Shown here: piece by piece, positions 37,757 to 48,013 of the stretch
Layout: each line of letters starts with the position of its first letter
How positions within the stretch are numbered: position 1 is the first letter of the stretch
DNA from: Cellulosilyticum ruminicola JCM 14822
GTDB lineage: Bacteria; Bacillota; Clostridia; Lachnospirales; Cellulosilyticaceae
Length of the DNA: 64,000 bases
Reading direction: 5' to 3'
NCBI RefSeq assembly: GCF_001311925.1
Contig: NZ_BBCG01000016.1
Coordinates: forward strand, 1-64,000
The notes under the pieces: generated by a model
Seen by the model: the letters and a program-made list of their open reading frames with translations, nothing else
The model's database searches: none
Told to the model about the DNA's origin: nothing
Made by a program: the position numbers and the translations under genes

Positions 37757-39163
37757 TTATTTCTTTCCATTCCAGCAGTAAGTACAAAGTTTACAAGGTT
37801 TAATACCTACTGATTCAATCATATCATCTAAGCGATGGTATCTTAATGAAGTAAACTTAAGTTGTTTACAGATTTCATCGTTCATTTCTTTGTAGTTTTG
37901 ACTATCTGGGTCTGTGTAGTCGCCTACTCTTTCATCGGCTTTGTCGCCTTCGCGTTCTAGGATGATACGTCTTGTAATAAGGTCTAAATCTGAATTAGAA
38001 CGTGAGAAGTTTAAGTATGGACAGCCATATAATAATGGTGGACAGGCTGGTCTAATATGCACTTCTTTTGCGCCGCTTTCATATAAGAATTCTGTTGTTT
38101 CGCGAAGCTGTGTACCACGTACGATAGAGTCATCAATTAATAATAAGCTCTTATCTCTAATTAATGGATCAACTGGGATGAGTTTCATGTGTGCTACTAA
38201 GTTACGTTGACTTTGATTAGTAGGCATAAATGAACGTGACCAAGTTGGTGTATATTTAATAAATGGTCTTGCAAAAGGAATACCAGAAGCATTAGCATAC
38301 CCTACAGCATGTGCTATTCCCGAATCTGGTACACCTGCTACTAAATCAGGTTTGACATTATCTCTTCTTGCAAGCATTTCACCGCATTTGTAACGCATTG
38401 TTTCTACGTTAACCCCTTCATATGTAGATGTTGGATAACCATAGTAAATCCATAAGAAAGTACAAATTTTCATTTCTTCACGAGGTGCACTTACTTTTTC
38501 CATCCCTTCTGGCGTAACAAATACGATTTCTGATGGCCCAAGTTCATAGTAATCTTTGTATCCTAAATTCATATACGCAAAGTTTTCAAATGAAACACAA
38601 TAGCCCTCATCTTCTTTTTTACCAATCATAACAGGTGTACGTCCATAACGATCCCTTGCACCATATAAACCTTTAGATGTCATAATGAGCATGGTCATTG
38701 AACCATCTACAACCTCTTGTACATATTGAATTCCTTCTACTAAACTATCTTTTTGATTAATAAGTGCTGCTACAAGTTCAGTCGCATTAATGCTACCACC
38801 ACTCATTTCTAAAAAATGTGTGCTACCTTTGCGATAGGCTTCTTGTACAAGCTCATCAATATTATTAATCTTACCAACAGTTGTAATCGCAAAACTTCCT
38901 AAATGTGATTGTACAAGTAATGGCTGTGGTTCATAGTCTGAAATACAACCAATTCCTAAATTTCCTTTTAACACTTCTACATCACGTTCAAATTTTGTAC
39001 GGAATGGTGCATTTTCGATGTTGTGAATAGATCTATTAAATCCATTCTCTCCATATACAGCCATACCACCTCTTCTTGTTCCTAAATGTGAATGATAATC
39101 TGTTCCAAAAAATAAATCTACTACACAATCCTTTTTTGATGCTACGCCAAAAAATCCACCCAT
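37757..39163 (-). CDS. Amidophosphoribosyltransferase-like protein without the N-terminal cysteine
   Basis: 468 aa. The Ntn-hydrolase domain (DYHSHLGTRRGGMAVYGENG, ARDRYGRTPVMIG) and the phosphoribosyltransferase domain with PRPP loop (SLLLIDDSIVRGTQLRETTE) follow PurF order, and a C-terminal cysteine cluster (CKLCTYCW) is present. Normal PurF exposes Cys as residue 1 after Met removal; here the start is MGGFFGVAS, with Gly there, so glutamine hydrolysis in the usual way should fail. It may use free ammonia or serve another role. Other purine genes are not adjacent. It precedes the palindromic repeats. Confidence 0.8.
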   Translation of the reverse strand: MGGFFGVASKKDCVVDLFFGTDYHSHLGTRRGGMAVYGENGFNRSIHNIENAPFRTKFERDVEVLKGNLGIGCISDYEPQPLLVQSHLGSFAITTVGKINNIDELVQEAYRKGSTHFLEMSGGSINATELVAALINQKDSLVEGIQYVQEVVDGSMTMLIMTSKGLYGARDRYGRTPVMIGKKEDEGYCVSFENFAYMNLGYKDYYELGPSEIVFVTPEGMEKVSAPREEMKICTFLWIYYGYPTSTYEGVNVETMRYKCGEMLARRDNVKPDLVAGVPDSGIAHAVGYANASGIPFARPFIKYTPTWSRSFMPTNQSQRNLVAHMKLIPVDPLIRDKSLLLIDDSIVRGTQLRETTEFLYESGAKEVHIRPACPPLLYGCPYLNFSRSNSDLDLITRRIILEREGDKADERVGDYTDPDSQNYKEMNDEICKQLKFTSLRYHRLDDMIESVGIKPCKLCTYCWNGKK

Positions 39164-39380
39164 GTTCTTATCTCCTTATTCTAGAAATTAATTGTTAAGA
39201 TTTATGTACTTCTTCTTTCTTTATCCCCATCCTTTACCTAACTATTATATCAAAGCCTTCATTTATATAACAATATATTCAAAAAAAATTATAATAATAC
39301 CTCAAATCGTTCTTTTTGCACAATCTATTTATATTTTAATCATAAATGATTAAATTTTTTTAACCTATTTACTAAGTCAC

Positions 39381-39427
39381 AAAAAATTGGCTACCAGTGA
39401 ATACACAAAAATATACTAGTAGCCAAT
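39381..39427 (-). terminator. Terminator after carB
   Basis: On the minus strand ATTGGCTAC (plus 39419-39427) pairs with GTAGCCAAT (plus 39386-39394), followed by a T6 tract (plus 39381-39386). It is a typical Rho-independent terminator 40 bases past the carB stop. The rest of the 303-base gap to the purF-like gene is AT-rich and should hold that gene's promoter; no clear box was identified. Confidence 0.75.
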
Positions 39428-39466
39428 CTTTTATTTTATACTTCTTGTATATTACTTAATGCCCAT

Positions 39467-42400
39467 TTACTCGATTTCACTATGGAATTCTTGAAGTGAT
39501 TTGATTTTTTTACCTTTACCAGCTTTAACGGCTCTAATTCCTTCGATAGTTGCTTTAGCGCCTGCCATTGTTGTCACATAGAATACACGTTCACGAATAG
39601 CCGCTTTACGAATATAACTATCGTCTCCAGCACCTTTATTATCATCTGGTGTATTAATGACAATATCTACTTCATTATTTGTAATAGCATCTAAAATATT
39701 TGGACGACCTTGTTGTAATTTATCGATTTTATTTGCTTTAATGCCATTTTCATTTAAGAGTTTAGCTGTACCACCTGTGGCAATAATCTTAAATCCACAG
39801 TCTGCAAATCCTTTTGCAACTTCTACAACTTCATTTTTGTCTCTGTCATTAACACTAATAAGTACAGTTCCTTCAAGGGCAATCTTAGTTTGAGTTGCTT
39901 CTTGTGCTTTATAATAAGCTTCTCCGAAGTTATCTGAAATACCGAGTACTTCACCTGTTGAACGCATTTCAGGTCCTAAGATAGGGTCTACTTCTTGGAA
40001 CATATTGAATGGGAATACCGCTTCTTTTACACCGTGATGTCTGAACTTCTTATCTTTTAATGTTGGTACTGGTGATGGACGTTTTGTAATCTCACTTGTT
40101 ACAATATCTGTTGCATATTTTACCATCTTGATATTACATACTTTAGATACAAGTGGTACAGTACGTGAAGCACGAGGATTCGCTTCGAGTACATAAACTT
40201 TATCATCTTCGATAGCATATTGCATATTCATAAGACCACGTACATTCATTTCTTTTGCAATTTTCTTAGTATAGTCTTTGATAATCGCTACATTTTTCTC
40301 TGAGATATTAAGAGATGGTAAGATACATGCAGAGTCTCCTGAGTGGATACCTGCAAGTTCAATATGCTCCATAACAGCTGGTACAAATACATTTTCGCCA
40401 TCACTAATTGCATCTGCTTCACATTCTGTAGCGTTGTGTAAAAATCTATCAATTAAGATTGGTCTATCTGGTGTTACACCTACAGCAGCTTTCATGTAAA
40501 CTTCAAGGCTAGCTGGTTCATGAACAACTTCCATTCCACGTCCACCAAGTACATAAGATGGTCTAACCATTACTGGATAACCGATTTTTCAGCAATTGCT
40601 AAAGCTTCTTCTACATTAACAGCCATTCCAGACTCTGGCATAGGAATGTCTAATTTTTCCATCATAGCTCTGAATAAATCACGATCTTCGGCAAAGTCGA
40701 TTGTTTCAGGTGATGTTCCTAAAATATTGACCCCTGCTTTCTTAAGATCAGCAGCTAAATTAAGCGGTGTTTGACCACCAAATTGTGCAATGACACCAAG
40801 TGGTTTTTCTTTTTCATGGATACTTAATACTTCTTCAAGTGTAAGTGGTTCGAAGTAAAGTTTGTCAGATGTATCGTAGTCTGTGCTTACTGTTTCTGGG
40901 TTACAGTTAATCATAATTGTTTCAAAGCCTAATTCTTTTAAAGCTTTTGCTGCATGTACACAGCAGTAGTCAAATTCGATTCCTTGACCGATACGATTAG
41001 GGCCACTACCTAAAATCATAATTTTAGGTTTCTCTGTGTTTACTTTAGAAGTATCATTTGCAATATTGTAGCTAGAATAGTAATAAGCTGCATCTGGTGT
41101 ACCACTTACGTGTACGCTTCCCATGCTTCTTTAATATCATAGCTTAAACGTTTTTCTCTTACATCAGCTTCATTTACTTCTAAGATTTTTGCTAAGTAAC
41201 GGTCTGAGAAACCATCTTGTTTTGCTTTTAAGAGCATTTCTTTAGCTGGTACTGCACCTTTTTGAGAAATAAGTACATTTTCTTCTTCTACGAGCTCTTT
41301 CATTTGTTTAATGAAATAAGGTTTGATTTTAGTAAGTTCAAAGAGCTCTTCTACTGTTGCACCCTTTCTTAAAGCTTCATACATAATGAATTGTCTTTCA
41401 CTTGTTGGTACATGAAGCATATGTAGTAATTCTTCTTTTGTTTTACTATTGAAATCTTTTGCAAAACCCAGTCCATAGCGACCATTTTCAAGACTACGAA
41501 TTGCCTTTTGGAAAGCTTCTTTGTATGTTTTACCAATACTCATAACTTCCCCTACTGCACGCATTTGTGTACCTAATTTATCTTCAGCATTTTTGAATTT
41601 TTCAAATGCCCAACGTGCGAATTTGATAACTACATAATCTCCGTCTGGTACATACTTATCAAGTGTGCCATATTTACCACATGGAATATCTTTAAGTGTT
41701 AAGCCTGTAGCAAGCATTGCTGAAACTAAAGCAATTGGAAAACCTGTTGCTTTAGATGCAAGCGCTGATGAACGAGAGGTTCTTGGATTAATTTCAATAA
41801 CAACGACGCGTCCTGTTTCAGTATTTCTTGCAAATTGTACGTTTGTACCACCGATTACTTCAATTGCATCTACAATTTTATACGCTTTATGTTGTAAATC
41901 TTTTTGCACTTCTTCGCTAATTGTAAGCATAGGTGCTGAGCAGAATGAATCTCCTGTATGTACACCAAGTGGGTCAATATTTTCAATGAAGCATACTGTA
42001 ATCATATTTCCTGCTTTATCACGTACAACTTCAAGTTCAAGTTCTTCCCAACCTAAAATAGATTCTTCAACTAATACTTGCCCTACTAAACTAGCTTGAA
42101 GTCCTCTTTCACAGACAATACGTAATTCTTCTTTATTATAAACAAGACCACCGCCTGCACCTCCCATTGTATAAGCTGGACGAAGTACAACTGGATACCC
42201 TAATCTATCTGCGATTGTTAACGCTTCTTCTACACTATAAGCTACTTTACTTTTTGCCATTTCAATGCCAAGTTTATTCATCATATGTTTAAACTCGACA
42301 CGGTCCTCACCACGTTCAATGGCATCTACTTGTACCCCAATAACTTCTACATTATATTTCTTTAAGATTCCTAATTTATCAAGTTCAGAACATAAGTTAA

Positions 42401-42680
42401 GACCTGATTGACCACCTAAGTTAGGAAGTAAACAATCAGGGCATTCCTTAGCAATGATTTCTTCAAGACGATTTGCATTAAGTGGTTCAATATAAGTTAC
42501 ATCAGCAGTTTCTGGGTCTGTCATAATAGTTGCTGGGTTTGAATTTACTAATACGATTTCATATCCTAATTTACGAAGTGCCTTACATGCTTGTGTACCT
42601 GAATAGTCAAATTCACAGGCTTGCCCAATGATAATAGGTCCTGAGCCAATGATTAATACTTTCTTCTTTTTACTCTCCAT
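39467..42680 (-). CDS. carB: Carbamoyl-phosphate synthase large subunit CarB, two frameshifts
   Basis: Joined length 1071 aa, matching the usual 1070. Three frames cover it: N-terminal half ([20 protein letters not shown]), middle ([20 protein letters not shown]) and C-terminal ([17 protein letters not shown] onward to the MGS-like allosteric domain). One base is missing between 41115 and 41116 and one in the T5 run at 40586-40590 (expected [13 protein letters not shown]). ATG 42680 has GGAGGA upstream. The enzyme makes carbamoyl phosphate for arginine and pyrimidines; carA is not adjacent. A core metabolic gene broken twice argues for sequence error. Confidence 0.92.
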
Positions 42681-42758
42681 GCCTTCATCCTCCAAAATTT
42701 TGTTAATTTAGCTTTTATGCGCATTATTTAGTTATAATAATTCACATTATAGCATATT

Positions 42759-42786
42759 ATTCTAAATTAAATATATACTATTTCAA
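42759..42786 (-). promoter_or_regulatory. Candidate carB promoter
   Basis: On the minus strand TTGAAA (plus 42781-42786), 16 bases, TAGAAT (plus 42759-42764), about 80 bases upstream of the carB start. A second TATAAT lies 7 bases farther downstream. The hexamers match the housekeeping sigma consensus reasonably. Confidence 0.4.
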
Positions 42787-43159
42787 CTTTATTATAATTA
42801 TCTTTTTTATATACCTCTCTATCAATTTATTATGTAACGCAACCACTTAGACCTATTATAAATTTTATTGTTAAATACGGTTTTTATTATTAATTCTTTT
42901 TATTGTAAATTTTCAACAAATATAATGATCTTTTATTCTTTTATTAGTTATTTTAATAGTATTTTTAAACAATTATTTATTTTTTAACATAAATTCTTGT
43001 GTTTTTGAACAATTTTTATATGTCTATTTATGAATTATTGGTATTTCTTTCTAATTACTTTTTAATTATGATATATACATGAACAAATTATTTTTCTTAA
43101 GTAACTTAAAGTTTTTCAATAGTTTTACAACTAACTTAATTTTATAGGAGGAATTTTTT
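42787..43159. other. AT-rich gap between carB and the pectate lyase gene
   Basis: About 370 bases, very AT-rich, between divergent genes. It holds the regulatory region of the pectate lyase; TAGGAGGA lies 7 bases before that start. I see no open frame, RNA gene or clear palindrome in it. Confidence 0.5.
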
Positions 43160-44158
43160 ATGGCTACTAATTTAAAAAAGGTTTTTTCTAGTGTTTTAGG
43201 TACTACTGTTGTATGTTCATTATTACTCGCACCAGTTGCAACTTTCGGTGCTACTACTATTACTGTTAAAAATGGTGGCACAAGTTTACAATCAGCGCTT
43301 TCAAAAGCTACAGCTGGTACAACAATTCTTATCGATGGGACTGTTAAGTCTGGCGCCGTTAAAGTACCAGCGGGTGTTACAATCCATGGTATTAACAATG
43401 GTACAATCGACTTTTCTCAAACTTCAGGTAGCAGCGGACGCGGGCTCACAATCGCTACAAATGGTTCTACAGTGCAATACTTAAAAATCATCAATGCTTC
43501 TGACAATGGTATCTATATTACAGGTTCTAATAATACTTTCCGTAATGTAGAAACTGCTTACAATCATGATGCAGGTATTCAAGTATCAGAAGGTGGTGCT
43601 TATAATAAATTCTATAACTGTAATTCACATCATAATTCGGATGCAACAGGTGAAAATGCTGATGGATTTGCAGTTAAACTTCATTCAGGTGTAGGAAACT
43701 ACTTTGAATCTTGTAAATCTGAATATAACTCTGATGACGGTTGGGATTTATATGCAGCTCATGGCGCAGTAGAATTCAAAAACTGTCAAGCTAACTACAA
43801 TGGTCTTTGCAATGGCATCAAAGGAGATGGTAATGGCTTCAAACTTGGTGGTGTAGATAACAAAACTCCAGGTCAAGCTGCTCATCTTGATCCACTTAAA
43901 CACAAACTCACAGGATGTAGTGCAAAAGGTAACTACAAATCTGGATTTGACCGCAACAACCAAAGTGGGGTTGTTACAATGATTGGCTGCACAGCTGATA
44001 GCAACAAAGACAAAAACTTCAACTGGCCTTTAAAAGGTAAACCATCTGCTTTAGGTTATGAAGTAACATTTGGTAAAGCTATTATCCAAAACTGTACTTC
44101 TATCAACGGCAAAAATAATATTACAGGTGCAACTGTAACAGGTTCTACTGGATTTTAA
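43160..44158 (+). CDS. Secreted pectate lyase, polysaccharide lyase family 9
   Basis: 332 aa. A signal peptide is clear (KKVFSSVLGTTVVCSLLLAP, cleavage near TFGA). The rest is a right-handed parallel beta-helix with repeated N-rich turns. ENADGFAVKLHSGVGNYFES and YNSDDGWDLYAAHG carry the calcium-binding aspartates and catalytic lysine region of PL9 enzymes such as Pel9A, and GNGFKLGG follows. It cleaves polygalacturonate by beta-elimination outside the cell. A strong AGGAGG site precedes ATG. It stands alone, with no cellulosome dockerin. Confidence 0.85.
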   Translation: MATNLKKVFSSVLGTTVVCSLLLAPVATFGATTITVKNGGTSLQSALSKATAGTTILIDGTVKSGAVKVPAGVTIHGINNGTIDFSQTSGSSGRGLTIATNGSTVQYLKIINASDNGIYITGSNNTFRNVETAYNHDAGIQVSEGGAYNKFYNCNSHHNSDATGENADGFAVKLHSGVGNYFESCKSEYNSDDGWDLYAAHGAVEFKNCQANYNGLCNGIKGDGNGFKLGGVDNKTPGQAAHLDPLKHKLTGCSAKGNYKSGFDRNNQSGVVTMIGCTADSNKDKNFNWPLKGKPSALGYEVTFGKAIIQNCTSINGKNNITGATVTGSTGF

Positions 44159-44216
44159 GCTTTAATTATTTTTCCATAAAAAGTTATACGTAATTCCAAA
44201 CATAAAACAAAAGAGA

Positions 44217-44253
44217 AATAAGGAGATGTTGACAAATGCAGCCTCTCCTTATT
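44217..44253 (+). terminator. Pectate lyase terminator stem, abutting the IS end
   Basis: AATAAGGAGA at 44217-44226 and TCTCCTTATT at 44244-44253 are perfect 10-bp inverted copies with a 17-base loop. The usual T tract is absent because the left end of the insertion sequence begins at the next base, 44254. Confidence 0.6.
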
Positions 44254-44271
44254 CAATGTCATTTAGTTAAG
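44254..44271. repeat. Left terminal inverted repeat of the IS4-family element
   Basis: 18 bases, perfect inverse of 45381-45398. Confidence 0.85.
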
Positions 44272-44294
44272 ACATTGACCTTAGAATACTTATT

Positions 44295-44334
44295 AAATAC
44301 CCAAGTACTTAAACCAGTACTTGGGTATTTTTTA
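44295..44334 (+). terminator. Strong hairpin inside the IS left end
   Basis: AAATACCCAAGTACT (44295-44309) pairs perfectly with AGTACTTGGGTATTT (44316-44330), with a 6-base loop and a T-rich tail. Insertion sequences often carry such a terminator upstream of the transposase to block read-in from host promoters. Confidence 0.75.
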
Positions 44335-44411
44335 TGTAAAAAAACTTGACAAAAGCTATAAAATTTGCGTCGAAGCCCCTTGATGATATATAACTTCAGT
44401 GAGGTATATTA

Positions 44412-45234
44412 ATGACTAACTACACAGCACAAATTAAAGAAAATTTACTAGGGATTATTGAACAAATGAATGACTATCAATGGCTTTTTGTTAAAATTCT
44501 GAAAAGGATTTTACGCATAATCGCAAATTAAATTTTAAAACAATACTTGGATTACTTTTAAGTATGAATGGAAATAGCATTTACAAAGAATTACTAGATT
44601 ACTGTGGTTATACATCTGATATAGCTACTTCTTCAGCTTTTGTGCAACAACATGATAAAATTTTACCTTTTGCACTTGAGTTTTTACTCCATGAGTTTAA
44701 TAACTCGTTTAAGCAATATAAAACGTATAAAGGATATAGATTAGTGGCAGTTGATGGGTCGGATTTAAATATCTCACATAATCCCAATGATTCAAGCACC
44801 TATTTTCAGTCTTCTCCTAATATAAAAGGTTTCAACTTATTACATCTTAATGCAATGTATGTAATAAACTTTACCTAGATGCTTATATTCAGCCTAGCAG
44901 AGAAGAAAATGAGTTTAGAGCATTAACAGATATAGTGGATCGCTCAAACTTAGATGAATACTATTATCATGGCCGACCGAGGATATGCGAGCTATAATGT
45001 TTTGGCACATATTCAAGAAAAGGGATGGAAATATATCATTAGAGTTAAAGATACACAAAGTAAAGGAATGGCATCTACTTTTAGACTGCCAAAGGGAGAA
45101 TTTGATAAAATGTACAACCACCTGATGTTGAAGCTCTCATTCAAAAGAATGTATTACCTATTCGTGAAAACCGCTCTGACCCTCACAAGGTCAAATTTAA
45201 AAAAGCGGTAAGCTTCAACTATAGAGTAGCATAA
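44412..45234 (+). pseudogene. Degraded IS4-family transposase
   Basis: Fragments in shifting frames: MTNYTAQIKENLLGIIEQMN, then (after a lost base near 44497) KTILGLLLSMNGNSIYKELL, YRLVAVDGSDLNISHNP with the first catalytic Asp, LYLDAYIQPSREENEF, and NTIIMADRGYASYNVL with the second Asp. The segment that should hold the catalytic Glu is missing: sequence jumps to a short C-terminal end (FKKAVSFNYRVA). The element cannot move by itself. It differs from the left-end transposase. Confidence 0.8.
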
Positions 45235-45380
45235 AAATAGGTACTTATCAATTTTTTAAGCAAAATAAGTATTCTGTCTATTTGTCATGCTTAAAATTAT
45301 ATATTTAGACAAAACTTAAGCTATAAAAAATCATCTACAAATATTTAACTATTCGTAGATGACTTTTTTATATAATATCA

Positions 45381-45398
45381 CTTAACTAAATGACATTG
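45381..45398. repeat. Right terminal inverted repeat of the IS4-family element
   Basis: 18 bases, perfect inverse of 44254-44271. Confidence 0.85.
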
Positions 45399-45410
45399 TC
45401 TCTTTTATTC

Positions 45411-46211
45411 TTAACTACTGGCACTACTATAATTACGCATCGCTTTGTAAAACAGAAATCTACTAAGTATAAAGAATAATATTGTTGCACTAATTGCCCA
45501 TACGCTTTCACCTATACTGAGTTTATCTAATATCACAAGTGGTGAACAATTTGAGATTAGAAAAATAGGAATCACAAATGTTCCAAATTGCTGTACTCTT
45601 TTACTATAAATTCCTTTAGGCATATTATTAAAATCCCATAAGGCATTTGAAATATCATTTACCCCACTTGTTTTAACTGTCCAAAATGATAAAATCTGAG
45701 GTAATAAGAAAATAGAATAGGTTAAAAGAATCCCTGTCAGCATAAAACCTATAAATCCTATAATATGAAGTGGTGTAATACCTATATTTAGTCTTCTCCA
45801 CCCTATGACTATCATAGTAAGTCCACCAATAATACTAGGAATCGGCATACCAAAATCAAAGTATCGCATGGTCACCATAAACTGTGTTGAAATAGGTTTT
45901 GTAATGTATAAGTCTAAACTTCCATCACGAACATATTCTGGGATTTTTTGAAAGTTTACATAGAATAATCCCATATAAATACCAGTCATCATTGTATAGG
46001 TTCCTATGAATAACAAAATTGCATCTGAGCTTAATCCCCCAATGCTTACGCCTGTACTATAAACTACAATGGCGTATAAAGCTTTCGCTAACAAATAACC
46101 TGACTCAACAATTACACCTGTAATAAAATTAATACGATATTCCATTTGCGCCATTAAACAGTTCTTTATAAATAACTTATAAATTTTAAGGTAACGCTTA
46201 ATCTCTCTCAT
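45411..46211 (-). CDS. ABC-2 type exporter permease 2
   Basis: 266 aa from ATG 46211, nine bases after GGGAGG; a longer start at 46295 lies inside the upstream gene. About six membrane segments (FITGVIVESGYLLAKALYAI, IIGFIGFMLTGILLTYSIFL, IPIFLISNCSPLVIL). YVRDGSLDLYITKPISTQFM is the typical cytoplasmic loop of the COG3694/COG4587 permease pairs. With the adjacent permease and ATPase it forms an exporter, probably for the product of the upstream biosynthetic genes. Last gene of the operon. Confidence 0.82.
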   Translation of the reverse strand: MREIKRYLKIYKLFIKNCLMAQMEYRINFITGVIVESGYLLAKALYAIVVYSTGVSIGGLSSDAILLFIGTYTMMTGIYMGLFYVNFQKIPEYVRDGSLDLYITKPISTQFMVTMRYFDFGMPIPSIIGGLTMIVIGWRRLNIGITPLHIIGFIGFMLTGILLTYSIFLLPQILSFWTVKTSGVNDISNALWDFNNMPKGIYSKRVQQFGTFVIPIFLISNCSPLVILDKLSIGESVWAISATILFFILSRFLFYKAMRNYSSASS

Positions 46212-46216
46212 CCCTG

Positions 46217-47026
46217 TTATCCTCCCACTGCCACATACTTTTTCATCCCAATGCGCCATATACTTTGTGCAATGAGCATAAGTAAAATAATCCACACAAT
46301 CTGAATAAGCATGCCTTGTCCAATTTCACTGTAACTTAATCGATTATTTAAAAGATCAACTGGATATTGGGTGGTATATTTAAAAGGTAAGACATTTAAT
46401 ATCTTACAGATCTTATCGCCAAATATATCTGTTGGGAATATTCCTCCACTTACAATAATAGCTAGTATTCTAGCACATTCAAATAAGGCCGCTACCTCTG
46501 TGAGCCAAAATCCTACAGCACTAATGGCATAAAAAATCAAGAAATTCATGTAAACAGCTAATAGTATTGTAACAATAAATAGTACAACCCTTATAGGTAC
46601 GATGATAAGCCCCCATATGTAATGAATTCCCATAATTGCACCTATTGTTACGACTAACATAATGATCAGCTGCATTATTTTTTCACCTAAAAAACAGCTT
46701 GCTCTATAAGGAAAATAACCTATTGGTCTTACGATAAACTTATTAAGACCACCATCTTTAATATCACCTACAATTTCATATTCAAAACCTGTAGAAACTA
46801 ATTTAGTTGTAATTGCTGAAAGCACTGCATAGGTTAACATTTGAGGAAAAGTATAACCATATACTGTCTCACTTGTGGCATGTTCAAATACTGCACGCCA
46901 TAAAAAGAATTGAATAAATATAGGAAAGGCTGTACTTAACAAACTTAAGAAGAAATTCATACGATATGCCATAGAAGATTGAATTCCTATTTTAACGGTT
47001 TCAATATATTTATTTTGCTTCTTCAT
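46217..47026 (-). CDS. ABC-2 type exporter permease 1
   Basis: 269 aa from ATG 47026, overlapping the ATPase gene end by 17 bases. Six predicted membrane segments; EYEIVGDIKDGGLNKFIVRP is the loop equivalent to that of its partner permease. The two are distant paralogues and likely form a heterodimer. GAGGGG precedes the start. Confidence 0.82.
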   Translation of the reverse strand: MKKQNKYIETVKIGIQSSMAYRMNFFLSLLSTAFPIFIQFFLWRAVFEHATSETVYGYTFPQMLTYAVLSAITTKLVSTGFEYEIVGDIKDGGLNKFIVRPIGYFPYRASCFLGEKIMQLIIMLVVTIGAIMGIHYIWGLIIVPIRVVLFIVTILLAVYMNFLIFYAISAVGFWLTEVAALFECARILAIIVSGGIFPTDIFGDKICKILNVLPFKYTTQYPVDLLNNRLSYSEIGQGMLIQIVWIILLMLIAQSIWRIGMKKYVAVGG

Positions 47027-48011
47027 CTGGCATCCCCTCTTTCTTTTGATACAAGTAAGCAATGCCTTCTTCAACAGGAATGTCTTCTATCGTAAAGTCT
47101 ACGATTGGTAAAACTTCAAGGATTTGCTTAAGTTTTTCTTTTAGATTTTGTTTATCCATTTCTAAAGTTACACTTAAGCCTTCATAAGATTTCATTGTGC
47201 CAAACTTTGTTAATGCTTTTTCTGCCACTACTTCCTCAAAATTTAACTTAACAATCTTACTTTGTGAAAACAAGTCATTCACATGACTTAAATCACCATC
47301 ATAAGCAAGTTTCCCTTGATTAATAATCACAACACGTCTACAAAGATCTTCTATATCGTTCATATAGTGACTGGTTAATAAAATGGTTGCTTTCTTTTCT
47401 TTATTATATATCTTTAAAAACTCTCTAATTTTCTTTTGTGAAATAATATCTAATCCTATAGTTGGTTCATCTAATAAAATGACTTTTGGGCGATGAATTA
47501 AAGCAGCTATAAGCTCCATCTTCATACGTTCCCCTAATGATAAGCGTCTTACCTGTACACCTAATAAATCCTTTACATCTAATAAGTCTACAAGCTCATC
47601 TAAAGTCTCTTGATACGCTTTATCTTCTAATTCATAAATGCATTTATTAAGATAAAAAGAATCATGAGCAGGTAAGTCCCACCAAAGTTGATTTTTTTGC
47701 CCCATTACAATAGAAAATTGTTTTTTAAATTCTTTTTTTCTTTCCCATGGCACATATCCCATCACCTCTGCTTTACCTGCTGTAGGATATAAAATACCAG
47801 ATAACATTTTTAAAGTTGTAGTCTTTCCTGCACCATTAGGCCCTAAAAAACCTACAAATTCCCCTTCCTCAATATCAAAGTTAATATTGCATACTGCGTC
47901 CTTAATAAGCCTTTCACGATGATAAAGATTTTTAATAGAATTTCTTAAGCCTAATTCCTTCTTATAATACTCAAATTGTTTAGATAAACCTTCTACATGT
48001 ATAAGTGCCAA
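47010..48011 (-). CDS. ABC exporter ATP-binding protein
   Basis: 333 aa. Walker A GPNGAGKTT, Q-loop MGQKNQLWWDLPAHDSFYLN, signature LSLGERMKMELIAALIHRP and Walker B VILLDEPTIGLD. The variant signature (LSLGE) and the YYKKELGLRNSIKNLYHRE lead-in fit the COG4586 class that pairs with COG4587/COG3694 permeases. I prefer TTG at 48011 as start: GGAGGA lies upstream and the homologous region starts there. It follows the oxidoreductase gene by 2 bases. Confidence 0.85.
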   Translation of the reverse strand: MALIHVEGLSKQFEYYKKELGLRNSIKNLYHRERLIKDAVCNINFDIEEGEFVGFLGPNGAGKTTTLKMLSGILYPTAGKAEVMGYVPWERKKEFKKQFSIVMGQKNQLWWDLPAHDSFYLNKCIYELEDKAYQETLDELVDLLDVKDLLGVQVRRLSLGERMKMELIAALIHRPKVILLDEPTIGLDIISQKKIREFLKIYNKEKKATILLTSHYMNDIEDLCRRVVIINQGKLAYDGDLSHVNDLFSQSKIVKLNFEEVVAEKALTKFGTMKSYEGLSVTLEMDKQNLKEKLKQILEVLPIVDFTIEDIPVEEGIAYLYQKKEGMPDEEAK

Positions 48012-48013
48012 TC

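Larger units (their letters stand above)
44254..45398 (+). mobile_element. IS4-family insertion sequence with intact 18-bp ends, defective
   Basis: CAATGTCATTTAGTTAAG at 44254-44271 is matched exactly, in inverse, by CTTAACTAAATGACATTG at 45381-45398. These terminal repeats bracket a broken transposase. The 1145-base span is shorter than typical members. Flanks CTCTCCTTATT and TCTCTTTTATT resemble each other but are not an exact target duplication. It lies between the convergent pectate lyase and ABC permease genes. Confidence 0.85.

Noticed and set aside
43066-43398. Minus-strand open frame opposite the pectate lyase start
   Set aside because: Antisense of the signal peptide and first beta-helix turns, with no ribosome site.
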